From Armatimonadota bacterium (GTDB taxonomy: Bacteria > Sysuimicrobiota > Sysuimicrobiia > Sysuimicrobiales > Humicultoraceae): a DNA stretch of 57,697 nt. The DNA is taken from assembly GCA_031081585.1 (NCBI GenBank), contig JAVHLY010000007.1, forward strand, positions 42,626 to 100,322, written 5' to 3'. The notes below the pieces were generated by a model. That model saw only the letters and a list, made by a program, of their open reading frames with translations. It ran no database searches and was not told the DNA's origin. The translations under genes were made by a program, and so were the position numbers. Each line of letters starts with the position of its first letter. Within the stretch, counting starts at the first letter, position 1. This document shows, in pieces, positions 15,308 to 24,520 of this stretch.

Positions 15308-16678
15308 GTGTTGTGCCCGGATAGGGCCCGTCACCGCGACGAACCGCACCCGCCTACCTTCCACGCCGGGCGGTCCGAGCCCTCCGGTGCCTTCCACTTC
15401 CCCGATGGCTTCCTGTGGGGGACCGCCACCAGCGCCTACCAGGTGGAGGGGTTCAACACCAACGCCGACTGGTGGGAGTGGGAGCAGCAGCCGGGGCGCA
15501 TCGCCGCCGGCGACCGGTCGGGCGCCGCCTGCAACTGGTGGGTGGCGGCAGAAGCCGACTTCGACCGCATGGCGGCGCTGGGGCAGAACGCGCACCGCCT
15601 CTCCGTGGAGTGGAGCCGCATCGAGCCCGAGCCGGGCCGGTGGGACGAGACGGCGCTGGCCCGCTACCGCACCATGGTCGCCGGCCTGCGCGCGCGCGGG
15701 ATCACGCCCATGGTCACGCTGCACCACTTCACCTTTCCCCTGTGGGTGGCGCGGCGCGGCGGGTGGCTGTGGCCCGGGCTCCCGCAGGCCATGGCGCAGT
15801 TCGCCCGTCGCGTGGTCGAGGCCCTCGGCGACCTCGTCACGCTCTGGTGCACCCTCAACGAGCCGGTGGGCGCCATCGTCAGCGGCTTCCTCACCGGGCG
15901 CTTCCCGCCGGGGGGCGGGGGGCTGCGCCGGGCCCGGCGCGCCCTCGTGCAGGCGGTGCGCACCCACGCGGCCCTGTACCGCACCGTCCACGCCCTCCAG
16001 CCCGCCGCGCAGGTGGGGCCGACGGCGTACCTGCGCCTCTTCGACCCGGCGCGGCCCGTGCCGTTCGACCGGGCCGTGGCCGCGGTGCAGGACCGCCTGC
16101 TGAACTGGGTCTTCCTCGACGCCCTGCACACCGGACGCCTCCCCGCCCTGCTGCACCTCCCGCCGCTGCCGGAGGCCCGGGGGACGATGGACTTCGTGGG
16201 GGTGAACTACTACACCCGCGACCTCGTGGCGCTGGACCTGCGCGCGCCCCGGCGGCTCTTCGCCCGCAACTTCCACGCCCCCGGGGCGCTGATGAGCGAC
16301 GGGGGCTACGGCGAGATCTACCCGGAGGGGCTCTACCGGGTGTTGCAGCGGGCCCGCGCCTACGGGCGGCCGCTCTACGTCACGGAGAACGGCCTGCCTG
16401 ATGCGGACGACGACCAGCGGCCGGCCTTCATCCTCGACCACCTGCGCCAATTGAGCCGCGCGCTGCAGGCCGGCTGCGACGTCCGCGGCTACTTCCACTG
16501 GACCCTCGTGGACAACTTCGAGTGGGCGGACGGGTGGACACTGCGCTTCGGCCTGATCGCCCTCGACCCGGCCACCCAGACCCGCACCCCGCGCCCCAGC
16601 GCGGAGGTCTACGCCGCCATCTGCCGAAGCAGTATGGTGCCCGGGGTGCGCACCGTGTTCGAGCCTCCCGCGCGCTGA
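15308..16678 (+). CDS. Glycoside hydrolase family 1 (beta-glucosidase-like)
   Basis: Retaining beta-glycosidase with a TIM barrel. It opens FHFPDGFLWGTATSAYQVEG, carries the acid/base Glu in TLNEPVG and the nucleophile Glu in YVTENGLPD, and ends with FHWTLVDNFEWADGW, the GH1 aglycone/glycone-binding signature. From GTG 15308 it has 456 residues, normal for the family. ORF-wise it could begin at 15038, but that would add 90 Arg/Pro-rich residues across a divergent gene. No signal peptide is seen, so it probably hydrolyses imported disaccharides in the cytoplasm. The exact start is uncertain. Confidence 0.9.
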   Translation: MLCPDRARHRDEPHPPTFHAGRSEPSGAFHFPDGFLWGTATSAYQVEGFNTNADWWEWEQQPGRIAAGDRSGAACNWWVAAEADFDRMAALGQNAHRLSVEWSRIEPEPGRWDETALARYRTMVAGLRARGITPMVTLHHFTFPLWVARRGGWLWPGLPQAMAQFARRVVEALGDLVTLWCTLNEPVGAIVSGFLTGRFPPGGGGLRRARRALVQAVRTHAALYRTVHALQPAAQVGPTAYLRLFDPARPVPFDRAVAAVQDRLLNWVFLDALHTGRLPALLHLPPLPEARGTMDFVGVNYYTRDLVALDLRAPRRLFARNFHAPGALMSDGGYGEIYPEGLYRVLQRARAYGRPLYVTENGLPDADDDQRPAFILDHLRQLSRALQAGCDVRGYFHWTLVDNFEWADGWTLRFGLIALDPATQTRTPRPSAEVYAAICRSSMVPGVRTVFEPPAR

Positions 16679-16714
16679 CCGCGGGGCGACGGGGGACGGC
16701 ACCGGCGGAGGGTC

Positions 16715-18976
16715 GTGGCGGAGGGGCGCAAGGTCCGGGGGTTCGAGCCCAGGCTCTGGGCCAGCTGGAAGCCGTTCGGCATCGGCGAGCAGCGGCCCAA
16801 CAACTACCTGGAGATCGGGAAGGCGATCTGGGAGAACCGGGACCGCCTGCCCTACGCCTGGCGCATCCTGGCGCACGGGGTCTGCGACGGGTGCGCGCTC
16901 GGGACCGCCGGGCTGCGTGACTGGACCCTCCCCGGGATCCACCTCTGCAACGTCCGCCTCCGCCTGCTGCGGCTCAACACGCTGCCGCCGCTGGACGTGC
17001 GGCACCTGGTCGACGTCGCCCCCCTGCGCGGCCGGACCAACGACGCCCTGCGGCGGCTCGGCCGCCTGCCGGTCCCGCTGCTGCGCCGGCGCGGGGAGGC
17101 GGGCTTCCGGCCGGTCTCGTGGGACGCTGCGCTGGCGCTGGTCGCCGACCGCATCCGGGCGGCCGGGCCGGAGCGCCTCGCCTGCTACCTCACCAGCCGG
17201 GGGATGCCCAACGAGCACTACTACGCCGCGCAGAAGGCCGTCCGGGCCATGGGCAGCAACAACATCGACAACGCCGCGCGGGTCTGCCACGCGCCCAGCA
17301 CGTTCGCGCTAAAGCAGGCCCTGGGCGTGGCGGCCACCACCTGCTCGTACGCCGACCTGCTCGGCACCGACCTGGCGGTCTTCATCGGGTCGAACGTGGC
17401 GAACAACCAGCCGGTCATGATGAAGTACCTCTACTACGCCCGGCGCCTGGGCACGCGCGTCGTGCTCGTGAACACCTACCGCGAGCCCGGCATGGAGCGG
17501 TACTGGGTGCCGTCGGTGCTGGAGAGCGCCCTCTTCGGGACGCGCATGGCCGACCGGGTCTTCCTCATCACCACCGGCGGGGACATCGCCTTCCTGAACG
17601 GGACCCTGCGCTGGATGGTCGCCGAGGGGTGGGTGGACCGGGCCTTCATCGACCGCCACACCACCGGCTTCGCCGCGCTGGCCGACGCGCTGGCCGCCCA
17701 GCCCTGGGAGGCGCTGGAACGGCAGAGCGGGGCGAGCCGCGAGGAGATGCGCGCCTTCGCCCAGATGGTGGCCGAGGCGCAGACGGCGGTCTTCGTCTGG
17801 TCCATGGGGGTGACCCAGCACGACGTCGGCGAGGGGAGTGTCCGCGCTATCATCAACCTGGCCCTCACCAAGGGTTTCGTGGGGCGCGAGGGCTGCGGCC
17901 TCATGCCGATCCGCGGCCATTCCGGCGTGCAGGGCGGGGCGGAGATGGGCGCCTACGCCACCGCCTTCCCCGGCGGGCTGCCGGTCACGGCCGAGCACGC
18001 CCGGCGCCTGAGCGAGCAGTGGGGGTTCCCCGTGCCGGCGTCCCCGGGGCTCACCGCCCCCGAGATGGTGGACGCCGCCGCCGAGGGGCGGCTCGACGTC
18101 CTCTTCATGGTCGGGGGGAACTTCCTGGAGGTGATGCCCGACCGGGCCTACGTGCGGCAGGCGCTCGAGCGCGTCCCGCTGCGCGTGCACATGGACATCG
18201 TCCTCACGAACCAGATGCTGCTGGAGCCGGCGGAGGCGGTGCTCCTCCTGCCCGCCACCACCCGCTACGAGGTGCCGGGCGGCGTCACGCAGACCACCAC
18301 GGAGCGGCGGGTGATCTTCAGCCCGGAGGTCCCCGGCCCCCGCATCGGCCAGACCCGGCCGGAGTGGGAGGTCTTCATGGACCTGGCCCGGCGGGTGCGC
18401 CCCGACCTGGCCGACCGGCTGCACTTCGCCGGGCCCGCTGCCATCCGCGAGGAGATCGCCCGCGTGGTCCCCTTCTACGACGGCATCCAGCACCTGCAGC
18501 GGGAAGGCGACCAGTTCCAGTACGGTGGGCCGCTGCTGTGCCGGGGGTGGACCTTCCCCACGCCGGACGGCCGGGCGCACTTCGCCGTCGTCCCCCTGCC
18601 GACCCTGGAGCGGCCCGAGGGGGCCTTCCTGCTCAGCACCCGGCGCGGCCGGCAGTTCAACAGCATGGTCCAGGGGCGGCGAGACGCCCTCACGGGGGCG
18701 GCGCGCGAGGCCGTGCTCATGCACGAGGCGGACGCGCGGCGCCTGGGCCTGCGCGACGGCGACCGGGTGGTCCTGCGCAACGAGGTGGGGACGTTCCACG
18801 GCCGCGTCCGCCTGGCTCCGGTCATGCCGGGGACGCTCCAGGTCCACTGGCCCGAGGGGAACGTGCTCATCTCCGCGCGGCGCCGCTCCGCCGACGTGCG
18901 CATCCCCGACTACAACGCGGTGGTGTGGGTGGAGGTCCCCCCCGACCGCCCGCCGGAGGTGACGGCGTCACCGTGA
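16715..18976 (+). CDS. Formate dehydrogenase-like molybdopterin oxidoreductase (FdhF/YdeP type)
   Basis: A 753-residue bis-MGD enzyme of the DMSO-reductase superfamily. The N-terminus has HGVCDGCALGTAG (Cys57, Cys60) and a further Cys78, a YdeP-type pattern rather than the full four-Cys [4Fe-4S] site. The Mo-ligand position is Cys191 with the adjacent catalytic His192 (NAARVCHAPS), where E. coli FdhH has selenocysteine, so this is a Cys version. The C-terminal cofactor-binding domain starts near residue 640. FdhD, MobA and MoeA-MobB follow directly, supporting a role in formate oxidation or related chemistry. No partner electron-transfer subunit is present. Confidence 0.88.
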   Translation: MAEGRKVRGFEPRLWASWKPFGIGEQRPNNYLEIGKAIWENRDRLPYAWRILAHGVCDGCALGTAGLRDWTLPGIHLCNVRLRLLRLNTLPPLDVRHLVDVAPLRGRTNDALRRLGRLPVPLLRRRGEAGFRPVSWDAALALVADRIRAAGPERLACYLTSRGMPNEHYYAAQKAVRAMGSNNIDNAARVCHAPSTFALKQALGVAATTCSYADLLGTDLAVFIGSNVANNQPVMMKYLYYARRLGTRVVLVNTYREPGMERYWVPSVLESALFGTRMADRVFLITTGGDIAFLNGTLRWMVAEGWVDRAFIDRHTTGFAALADALAAQPWEALERQSGASREEMRAFAQMVAEAQTAVFVWSMGVTQHDVGEGSVRAIINLALTKGFVGREGCGLMPIRGHSGVQGGAEMGAYATAFPGGLPVTAEHARRLSEQWGFPVPASPGLTAPEMVDAAAEGRLDVLFMVGGNFLEVMPDRAYVRQALERVPLRVHMDIVLTNQMLLEPAEAVLLLPATTRYEVPGGVTQTTTERRVIFSPEVPGPRIGQTRPEWEVFMDLARRVRPDLADRLHFAGPAAIREEIARVVPFYDGIQHLQREGDQFQYGGPLLCRGWTFPTPDGRAHFAVVPLPTLERPEGAFLLSTRRGRQFNSMVQGRRDALTGAAREAVLMHEADARRLGLRDGDRVVLRNEVGTFHGRVRLAPVMPGTLQVHWPEGNVLISARRRSADVRIPDYNAVVWVEVPPDRPPEVTASP

Positions 18977-19007
18977 CCGGACCCGCGGCGGGGGCCACGC
19001 TGTCACC

Positions 19008-19913
19008 ATGATCCGGCGCCCCGGCAGCCAGGTGCGGACGACGGTGCACGCCGTGCGCGGCGGCACGGTGGAGAGGCGCACGGACGCGCTGGCCACCGAG
19101 GAGCCCCTGGAGGTCCGCCTGGCCGCGGGTGGCCAGCAGCGCACCGTCGCCGTGACGATGCGCACGCCCGGCAACGATTTCGAGCTGGCCGCCGGCTTCC
19201 TCTTCGGCGAGGGGGTGGTCGCCTCGCGAGAGGAGATCCGCCGCATCGCCTACTGCCTGGACCTCCCCGCCGAACAGCTCTACAACGTCGTCACCGTGGA
19301 GCTGCGCGCCGGCCGGCTCCCCGACCTGGCCCCGCTGGAGCGCTACGGCTACACGACCAGCGCCTGCGGCGTCTGCGGCAAGGGGAGCATCGAGGCCCTC
19401 ACCCGCCGCGGCTGCCGGCCGCCCGCGGGCGGCCTGCGCCTCACCCACGAGACCCTCGTGCAGCTCCCCGAGCGGCTGCGGGCCGGGCAGCGCCTCTTCG
19501 CCCCCACCGGGGGCCTGCACGCCTCCGCCCTCTTCGACGCGCGGGGGACCCTGCTGGCGGTGCGGGAGGACGTGGGCCGGCACAACGCCATGGACAAGCT
19601 CGTCGGCTGGGCCCTGCTGGAGGGGCGCCTGCCCCTGGACGACCACATCGTCATGGTGAGCGGGCGGGCCAGCTTCGAGCTCGTGCAGAAGGCGGTGGCC
19701 GCGGGCGTCCCCGTCTTCTGCGCCGTCTCGGCGCCGAGCAGCCTGGCCGTGGAGACGGCGCGGGCCTTCGGGGTGACCCTGATCGGCTTCCTGCGGGGCG
19801 ATCGTTTCAACGTCTACAGCGGGTTCGAACGGCTGGTCCCCCGGGCGCCGCTCTCCGGTGCGTCCCCCGCCCCGGGGATCTCCGCGCCCCCCGGCAGGTC
19901 CGCCTCGCGCTGA
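19008..19913 (+). CDS. fdhD: Formate dehydrogenase sulfurtransferase FdhD
   Basis: Carries sulfur from IscS to the bis-MGD cofactor of formate dehydrogenases. The active CxxC loop is SACGVCGKGSIE (Cys120, Cys123, matching E. coli 121/124). DVGRHNAMDKLVG and MVSGRASFELVQKA are conserved GDP/MGD-pocket motifs. It lies 31 bp after the molybdoenzyme, its obvious client. The last 33 residues (Ser/Pro-rich, after FNVYSGFERL) are outside the family and overlap the 3' end of mobA on the other strand by 100 bp. Confidence 0.94.
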   Translation: MIRRPGSQVRTTVHAVRGGTVERRTDALATEEPLEVRLAAGGQQRTVAVTMRTPGNDFELAAGFLFGEGVVASREEIRRIAYCLDLPAEQLYNVVTVELRAGRLPDLAPLERYGYTTSACGVCGKGSIEALTRRGCRPPAGGLRLTHETLVQLPERLRAGQRLFAPTGGLHASALFDARGTLLAVREDVGRHNAMDKLVGWALLEGRLPLDDHIVMVSGRASFELVQKAVAAGVPVFCAVSAPSSLAVETARAFGVTLIGFLRGDRFNVYSGFERLVPRAPLSGASPAPGISAPPGRSASR

Positions 19914-20539
19914 GCCCGCGCCAGCGCCTCCCGGTAGTCCGCCGGGGTGTTCACGTCGAGGAAGGAGACGAGGTCCGGGTCCGCCCGGCGCAGGTCCGCC
20001 TCTTCCACGAGACGCACGCGGAGGCGCCCCAGGAGGTCCCGCATCGCCCCGCCGCCCTGCGCCAGGACCTCCGCCGCCGCATCGGCCACGCTCCGGTGGT
20101 AAGCCGCACAGACCGGCTGCGACCGCCCGCCCACCACCGGCACGGCCGCGTCATGTCCCGCGGCCAGATCCGCCAGCAGCCGCAGCAGGGCGGGTTTGAC
20201 CAGCGGCAGGTCGCAGGCGACGCACACTGCGGTGTGGGTCTCCGTGGCCAGCAGCCCGGCATGGAGGCCGCTGAGGGGGCCGAGGCCGGGGAAGCGGTCC
20301 ACGACCACTTCGCCCGCCGGCAGGCCCGCGGGCCTGCCCGCCGGCAGGACGGCACGGTCGTCCTCGCCAGACAGGACGGCGGGATCGCGCACGACCACGA
20401 GCACGCGCGGGCAGACCTCGGCCACCCGGCGCACCACCCGACCGAGCAGCGTGGTGTCACCGAAGGGCAGCAGGGCCTTCGGCCGCCCCATCCGCCGGCT
20501 GCGCCCGCCGGCCAGGACGATCCCCGTGACCGCCCGCAT
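19814..20539 (-). CDS. mobA: Molybdenum cofactor guanylyltransferase
   Basis: Couples GTP to Mo-molybdopterin to form MGD. It begins with the nucleotidyltransferase signature GIVLAGGRSRRMGRPKALLPFG, followed by DRFPGLGPLSGLHAGL and the Mg-binding VACDLPLVKPALL. The 241-residue form from ATG 20539 matches the family; upstream extension is Arg/Pro-rich noise. It is divergent from the moeA-mobB fusion with 38 bp between starts, and tail-overlaps fdhD. Confidence 0.92.
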   Translation of the reverse strand: MRAVTGIVLAGGRSRRMGRPKALLPFGDTTLLGRVVRRVAEVCPRVLVVVRDPAVLSGEDDRAVLPAGRPAGLPAGEVVVDRFPGLGPLSGLHAGLLATETHTAVCVACDLPLVKPALLRLLADLAAGHDAAVPVVGGRSQPVCAAYHRSVADAAAEVLAQGGGAMRDLLGRLRVRLVEEADLRRADPDLVSFLDVNTPADYREALARAQREADLPGGAEIPGAGDAPESGARGTSRSNPL

Positions 20540-20577
20540 GCGCGGCTCATCGTACCATGAGGGCGAGGAGGGCGACG

Positions 20578-22371
20578 GTGGCGGTCGACCCGGAGACGGC
20601 GTTCCGACGGATCCTCGAGCACGCGACGCCGCTCGGGACGGAGCGCGTGCCGGTGCACGCTGCCGCCGGTCGCGTCGCCGCCACGCCTCTCCGCTGCAGC
20701 CGTCCCGTTCCCCACTTCCGCCGCGCCGCCCTGGATGGCTACGTCGTCTGGCGCGACGACGTGGCGGAGGCCTCACCCCGACGACCGGTGCGGCTGCGCG
20801 TCACGGGGGCGGTGCGCATGGGCTCGCCACCGGGCGAGGGGCCGGGCCGCGGGGAGGCCTGGGCGATTCCTACCGGCGGGGCGATGCCGCACCGAGGCGA
20901 CCGGGTCATCCCCGTCGAGCACGTCCGCCGAGAGGGCGACGGCCTCGTGCTCGAGGTACCCCCTTCGAACAAGACGCACGTCATCGAGGCCGGCGAGGAC
21001 ATTGCCCACGACACCCTGCTCGTCTCGCCGGGTGAGACGATCCGGCCGGGTGCCGTGGGGGCGCTGCTGGCGTGCGGGACGGCCGAAGTGGAGGTCTACC
21101 GCCGGCCACGGGTGCTGCTGCTCTCCACGGGGGACGAGCTCGTCCCCCTCCCCGCCGGAGCGCGCCCGCCGCACCGTTCCGTGCCGTCCGGGCGCATCCC
21201 CAACACCAACACGCCCGTGCTCGCCCTGGAGCTGGCGGCGGCCGGGTGCGCAGTGCAGACGGCCGGCGTGATCCCGGACGACCCGGCCGCGCTGGCCGAG
21301 GCGCTGGGAGAGGCGGCGGAAGGTCCCGCCGACGTCGTCCTCTCCACAGGCGGGGTCTCCGTGGGAGCGGCCGACCGCGTGCCGCAGACCTGGCTCGGGC
21401 TGGGCGCCCGCGAGGTCGTGGGCCGCCTCGACCTGAAGCCCGGGGGACCGTTCTTCGCGGGGCTCCTGGGGGCCAGGTGGGTGGTGGGGCTGCCCGGCAC
21501 CCCCGGCGCCTGCCTGGCCACCTACCACCTGCTGGTGCGTCCCGTGCTGCTCCGCCTGGCGGGGCACCGGCACGTCGTGCGGCCCATCCGTTATGCCCGC
21601 CTGCGGACCGACCTCAGGCGGCCATCCCACCGGACGCAGGCGCTGTGGGCCGTCACCTCGGGCGAGCCGCCCGAGGTGGAGGTGCTGGATGGCGGAGCCG
21701 GCCTGCGCGGAGCCGTGCGGGCGAACGCGCTCGTCCTCCTGCGGGCCGGGACCCCACCGCTGCGGGCCGGCTCGCGCGTGCCGACGCTCGCCCTCGACCG
21801 TCCGGAGGATCGGGCCGACCTGGTGATCCCGCCTGCGATACGATCGCCACTCGTCATCGGCGTGGTGGGTCCGTCGGGCAGCGGCAAGACCGCCCTGATC
21901 GAGGGCGTGGTGCAGCGGCTGCGGGCGGACGGCATCGCCGTGGGCGCGGTCAAGCACGCCGCCCACGGCTTCGAGGTCGACCGCCCCGGGAGCGACAGCG
22001 ACCGGATGGTGCGGGCCGGGGCCGCGCCCGTCCTCCTGTCAGGCCCGGAGGAGCAAGTCCTGCGCGTGCGCCGCGACGCCGCGGGGCTCCCCGTGGCGCG
22101 CCTGGCCGGTGCGGTCGTGGCAGTGGCCGAAGCGCTCGGGCAGCCGCTCGAGCTCCTCCTGGTGGAGGGGTTCCGCCATCCCGACCGGCCGTGGGTACGG
22201 GTGGAGAGTGAAACGCCGGCGGGCCCCCGCGACGATGGGGCGGGCCAGCCCTGGCGCCAGGTACCGGCACTGGCCGACCTGCCAGCCGCGCAGCGCGCTG
22301 CGGTGCTCGACGACCTGGCGGCGCAGATCCGTTCCTGGCTGCGGGAGGGGGCGCAGCCGGGCTCGGGGTGA
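20578..22371 (+). CDS. moeA: MoeA-MobB fusion for molybdenum cofactor assembly
   Basis: Two Moco enzymes in one 597-residue chain. Residues 1 to about 420 are MoeA (molybdate insertion): FRRAALDGYVV, TGGAMPHRGDRVIPVEH, LLSTGDEL, LSTGGVSVGAADRVP and VVGLPGTPGACL. Residues from about 425 are MobB: Walker [31 protein letters not shown] and LLLVEGFRH. MobB is thought to deliver GTP or cofactor to MobA, encoded divergently next door. GTG 20578 is preferred since GAGGAGG lies upstream at proper spacing; ATG 20557 would add 7 residues. Confidence 0.92.
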   Translation: MAVDPETAFRRILEHATPLGTERVPVHAAAGRVAATPLRCSRPVPHFRRAALDGYVVWRDDVAEASPRRPVRLRVTGAVRMGSPPGEGPGRGEAWAIPTGGAMPHRGDRVIPVEHVRREGDGLVLEVPPSNKTHVIEAGEDIAHDTLLVSPGETIRPGAVGALLACGTAEVEVYRRPRVLLLSTGDELVPLPAGARPPHRSVPSGRIPNTNTPVLALELAAAGCAVQTAGVIPDDPAALAEALGEAAEGPADVVLSTGGVSVGAADRVPQTWLGLGAREVVGRLDLKPGGPFFAGLLGARWVVGLPGTPGACLATYHLLVRPVLLRLAGHRHVVRPIRYARLRTDLRRPSHRTQALWAVTSGEPPEVEVLDGGAGLRGAVRANALVLLRAGTPPLRAGSRVPTLALDRPEDRADLVIPPAIRSPLVIGVVGPSGSGKTALIEGVVQRLRADGIAVGAVKHAAHGFEVDRPGSDSDRMVRAGAAPVLLSGPEEQVLRVRRDAAGLPVARLAGAVVAVAEALGQPLELLLVEGFRHPDRPWVRVESETPAGPRDDGAGQPWRQVPALADLPAAQRAAVLDDLAAQIRSWLREGAQPGSG

Positions 22372-22387
22372 AGGGGGCCTCGCCGCT

Positions 22388-24520
22388 TCAGGGGGCGAGC
22401 GAGATGGCCGGGGCCTGCGCGCAGGCCTCGGGGACGCGGGCCGTGAAGAGGAAGACCTGGCGCTGTCGCGCCGCCGCGGCGAGCAGCGCCGCCACCGCCT
22501 CGGCGCGCGCCGCGTCGAAGTGGGCGAAGGGCTCGTCGAGGAAGAGCGGCGGCGTGCGCCCCTGACAGACCAGGTCCACCAGGGCCAGCCGCACCGCCAG
22601 GTAGAGCTGGTCCGCCGTGCCGCGGCTCAGGTGCTGGGCGCCCTTCCACCCGCCGGCGCGGTTCACCCACACCTTCGGGACGAGGCCGCGCTCGTCGAGG
22701 CTGACCCGCTGGTAGCCGTCATGGGTGGCCTGACGGAAGTACTCACTGACCCGACGCTCCACGAGTTCCCGGGCCGGCACGAAGGACTGGCGGCGTGCTT
22801 CCTCCAGCAGCTGGCGGGTCAGGTCGAGGACCGCCGCCTCGGCCTGCACGGCGGCCTGCTGCGCGCGCAGCGCCGCCAGCCGCTCCTCCAGCACCAGGAG
22901 CTGCTCGGCGTGGTCGGGCATCTCGGCGAGTTGCCGCTGCAGCTGGGTGCGGCGGTCGCGCAGGAGCGCCGCCTCCTTCTCCAGCCCTTCCAGCTCGCGG
23001 GCCAGCCGCTCGGCCGGGGCTGCGGCCGCCGGGGCCGTCTTCCCCTCCGACCGGGCGCTCACCCGCGAGCGGAGCTGCGCCACCTCCGCCTCCAGGTCCC
23101 GCGCGCGCTGCTCCAGGGCCTCGCGCGTCTGGTTCCCCAGCAGCTGGTGGAAGGCCAGCCGCAGCTCCTCGTGCTGGTGCACCGCCTCGATGAAGGCGGC
23201 GTACTGCTGCTCCACCGCCTCCACCGAGGCCACGCCCAGCGCGTCCAGCCGGGCGCGGAAATCACGGGACGCCGCATCGAGCGCCCCGCGCGCCTGCTCC
23301 GCCTGCTGGCGCAGGCGCAGCACGCGTTGCTCCTGGGCGCGGTAGGCCGACTCGGTCTCGCTGACGCGCCCGCGCGTCCGCATCCCCAGGAGGATGACCA
23401 CCAGGCCGGCCAGCGTCGCGCCCCAGGCGCCGGGCAGGTCGCGCAGCAGGGCCAGCAACGTCCCCGCAGCGGTGGCGGCGGCCCCGAAGCCGCCCAGGAT
23501 CAGGCCCACGCCGCTGCGGCGGCGCGCCTCGCGGTGTCGCGCGGCCAGGTGCTCCAGGGTGCGCTCCTCGCGGTCCAGGGTCTCCCGCGCCGTACGCAGG
23601 GCCTGCTCCAACGCGGTGAGCTGCCGGCGGGCCTGCACCAGCTCGCGCAGCGCCGCCTCCCGCTGGTTGCTGACCTGCTGCGCCCGCGCCTCGAGCGCCG
23701 CCAGGCGCTCCGAGAGGGTGTTCAACCGCGCCAGCAGGTCGCGCGACTGGCTCAGCTCCCGCTCCACCTCCTGCAGCCGCCGGCCCAGCGTGGCCTCCTG
23801 TTCCAGGGCGGCCAGGCGTTCGCGGCGGGATGCCACCTCGCGCTCCACGGCGGTCAGCCGCCGGGTCACGGTGCGCAGCTCGACGGCCAGCGCTTCGGTG
23901 TGCTCGGCGCGGCGCTCCAGGTCGCGCCGTTGCGCCTCCAGAGCGGTCACGGCCTCGGCCCCGGAGCCCCGGCCCGCGCCGACGGTCCGGGCCCGGCGCT
24001 CGTCGAGCCAGCGCAGCGCCGCCTCCACGTCTTCGGTCCCCGCCCCGCTCAACACGCGCGCAAGCTGCCCGGCGATGTGCCGGCGGTCGTCGGTGAGGCG
24101 GGCCAGCTCCCCCTGGGCGACGAACGCTGTGGAGCGGAAGAGCGTCTCGGAGGGGACGCCCAGCCAGGCCAGCATGCGCTGCTGTACCGCACGGGTGTCC
24201 GCCGTGCGCTCACCGCCGTCCTGCCTCTGCAAGAGGGCCGTGCCGGCCTCGAAGTCCTTGCGCAGCAGGTAGGCCCGGCCGTCCGCCTCGAACTCGAGCG
24301 TGACCTCCCCGGCGCGGGTCTCGCCCCACGGGCGCACGCTCTCGACGAAGCCGGCCGGCGGCGCGGCCGGGTTCACCGCCAGGGCGGCGTAGAGCGCCTC
24401 CAGCACCGTGGATTTGCCGGCCTCGTTGGGTCCGCAGATGACGTTGAGGCCCGGGGCGAAGGTCCCGGTCCAGTCGGCGAACTTCTTGAAGCGGCGCAGC
24501 CGCACGCGCCGCAGGATCAC
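22388..24520 (-). CDS. SbcC/YhaN-like SMC-type ATPase
   Basis: A 710-residue ABC-type DNA repair ATPase. Walker A is GPNEAGKSTVLEAL near residue 36; the signature LSRGTADQLYLAVRLALVD and Walker B PLFLDEPFAHFD are at the C-terminus. Long coiled coils (for example the AALEARAQQVSNQREAALRE heptads) flank a hydrophobic stretch (GVGLILGGFGAAATAAGTLL and GATLAGLVVILLGM), as in YhaN-type proteins. No zinc-hook CxxC is seen. The GTG start overlaps the stop of the SbcD-like gene. It probably processes broken DNA ends with that partner. Confidence 0.87.
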   Translation of the reverse strand: MILRRVRLRRFKKFADWTGTFAPGLNVICGPNEAGKSTVLEALYAALAVNPAAPPAGFVESVRPWGETRAGEVTLEFEADGRAYLLRKDFEAGTALLQRQDGGERTADTRAVQQRMLAWLGVPSETLFRSTAFVAQGELARLTDDRRHIAGQLARVLSGAGTEDVEAALRWLDERRARTVGAGRGSGAEAVTALEAQRRDLERRAEHTEALAVELRTVTRRLTAVEREVASRRERLAALEQEATLGRRLQEVERELSQSRDLLARLNTLSERLAALEARAQQVSNQREAALRELVQARRQLTALEQALRTARETLDREERTLEHLAARHREARRRSGVGLILGGFGAAATAAGTLLALLRDLPGAWGATLAGLVVILLGMRTRGRVSETESAYRAQEQRVLRLRQQAEQARGALDAASRDFRARLDALGVASVEAVEQQYAAFIEAVHQHEELRLAFHQLLGNQTREALEQRARDLEAEVAQLRSRVSARSEGKTAPAAAAPAERLARELEGLEKEAALLRDRRTQLQRQLAEMPDHAEQLLVLEERLAALRAQQAAVQAEAAVLDLTRQLLEEARRQSFVPARELVERRVSEYFRQATHDGYQRVSLDERGLVPKVWVNRAGGWKGAQHLSRGTADQLYLAVRLALVDLVCQGRTPPLFLDEPFAHFDAARAEAVAALLAAAARQRQVFLFTARVPEACAQAPAISLAP

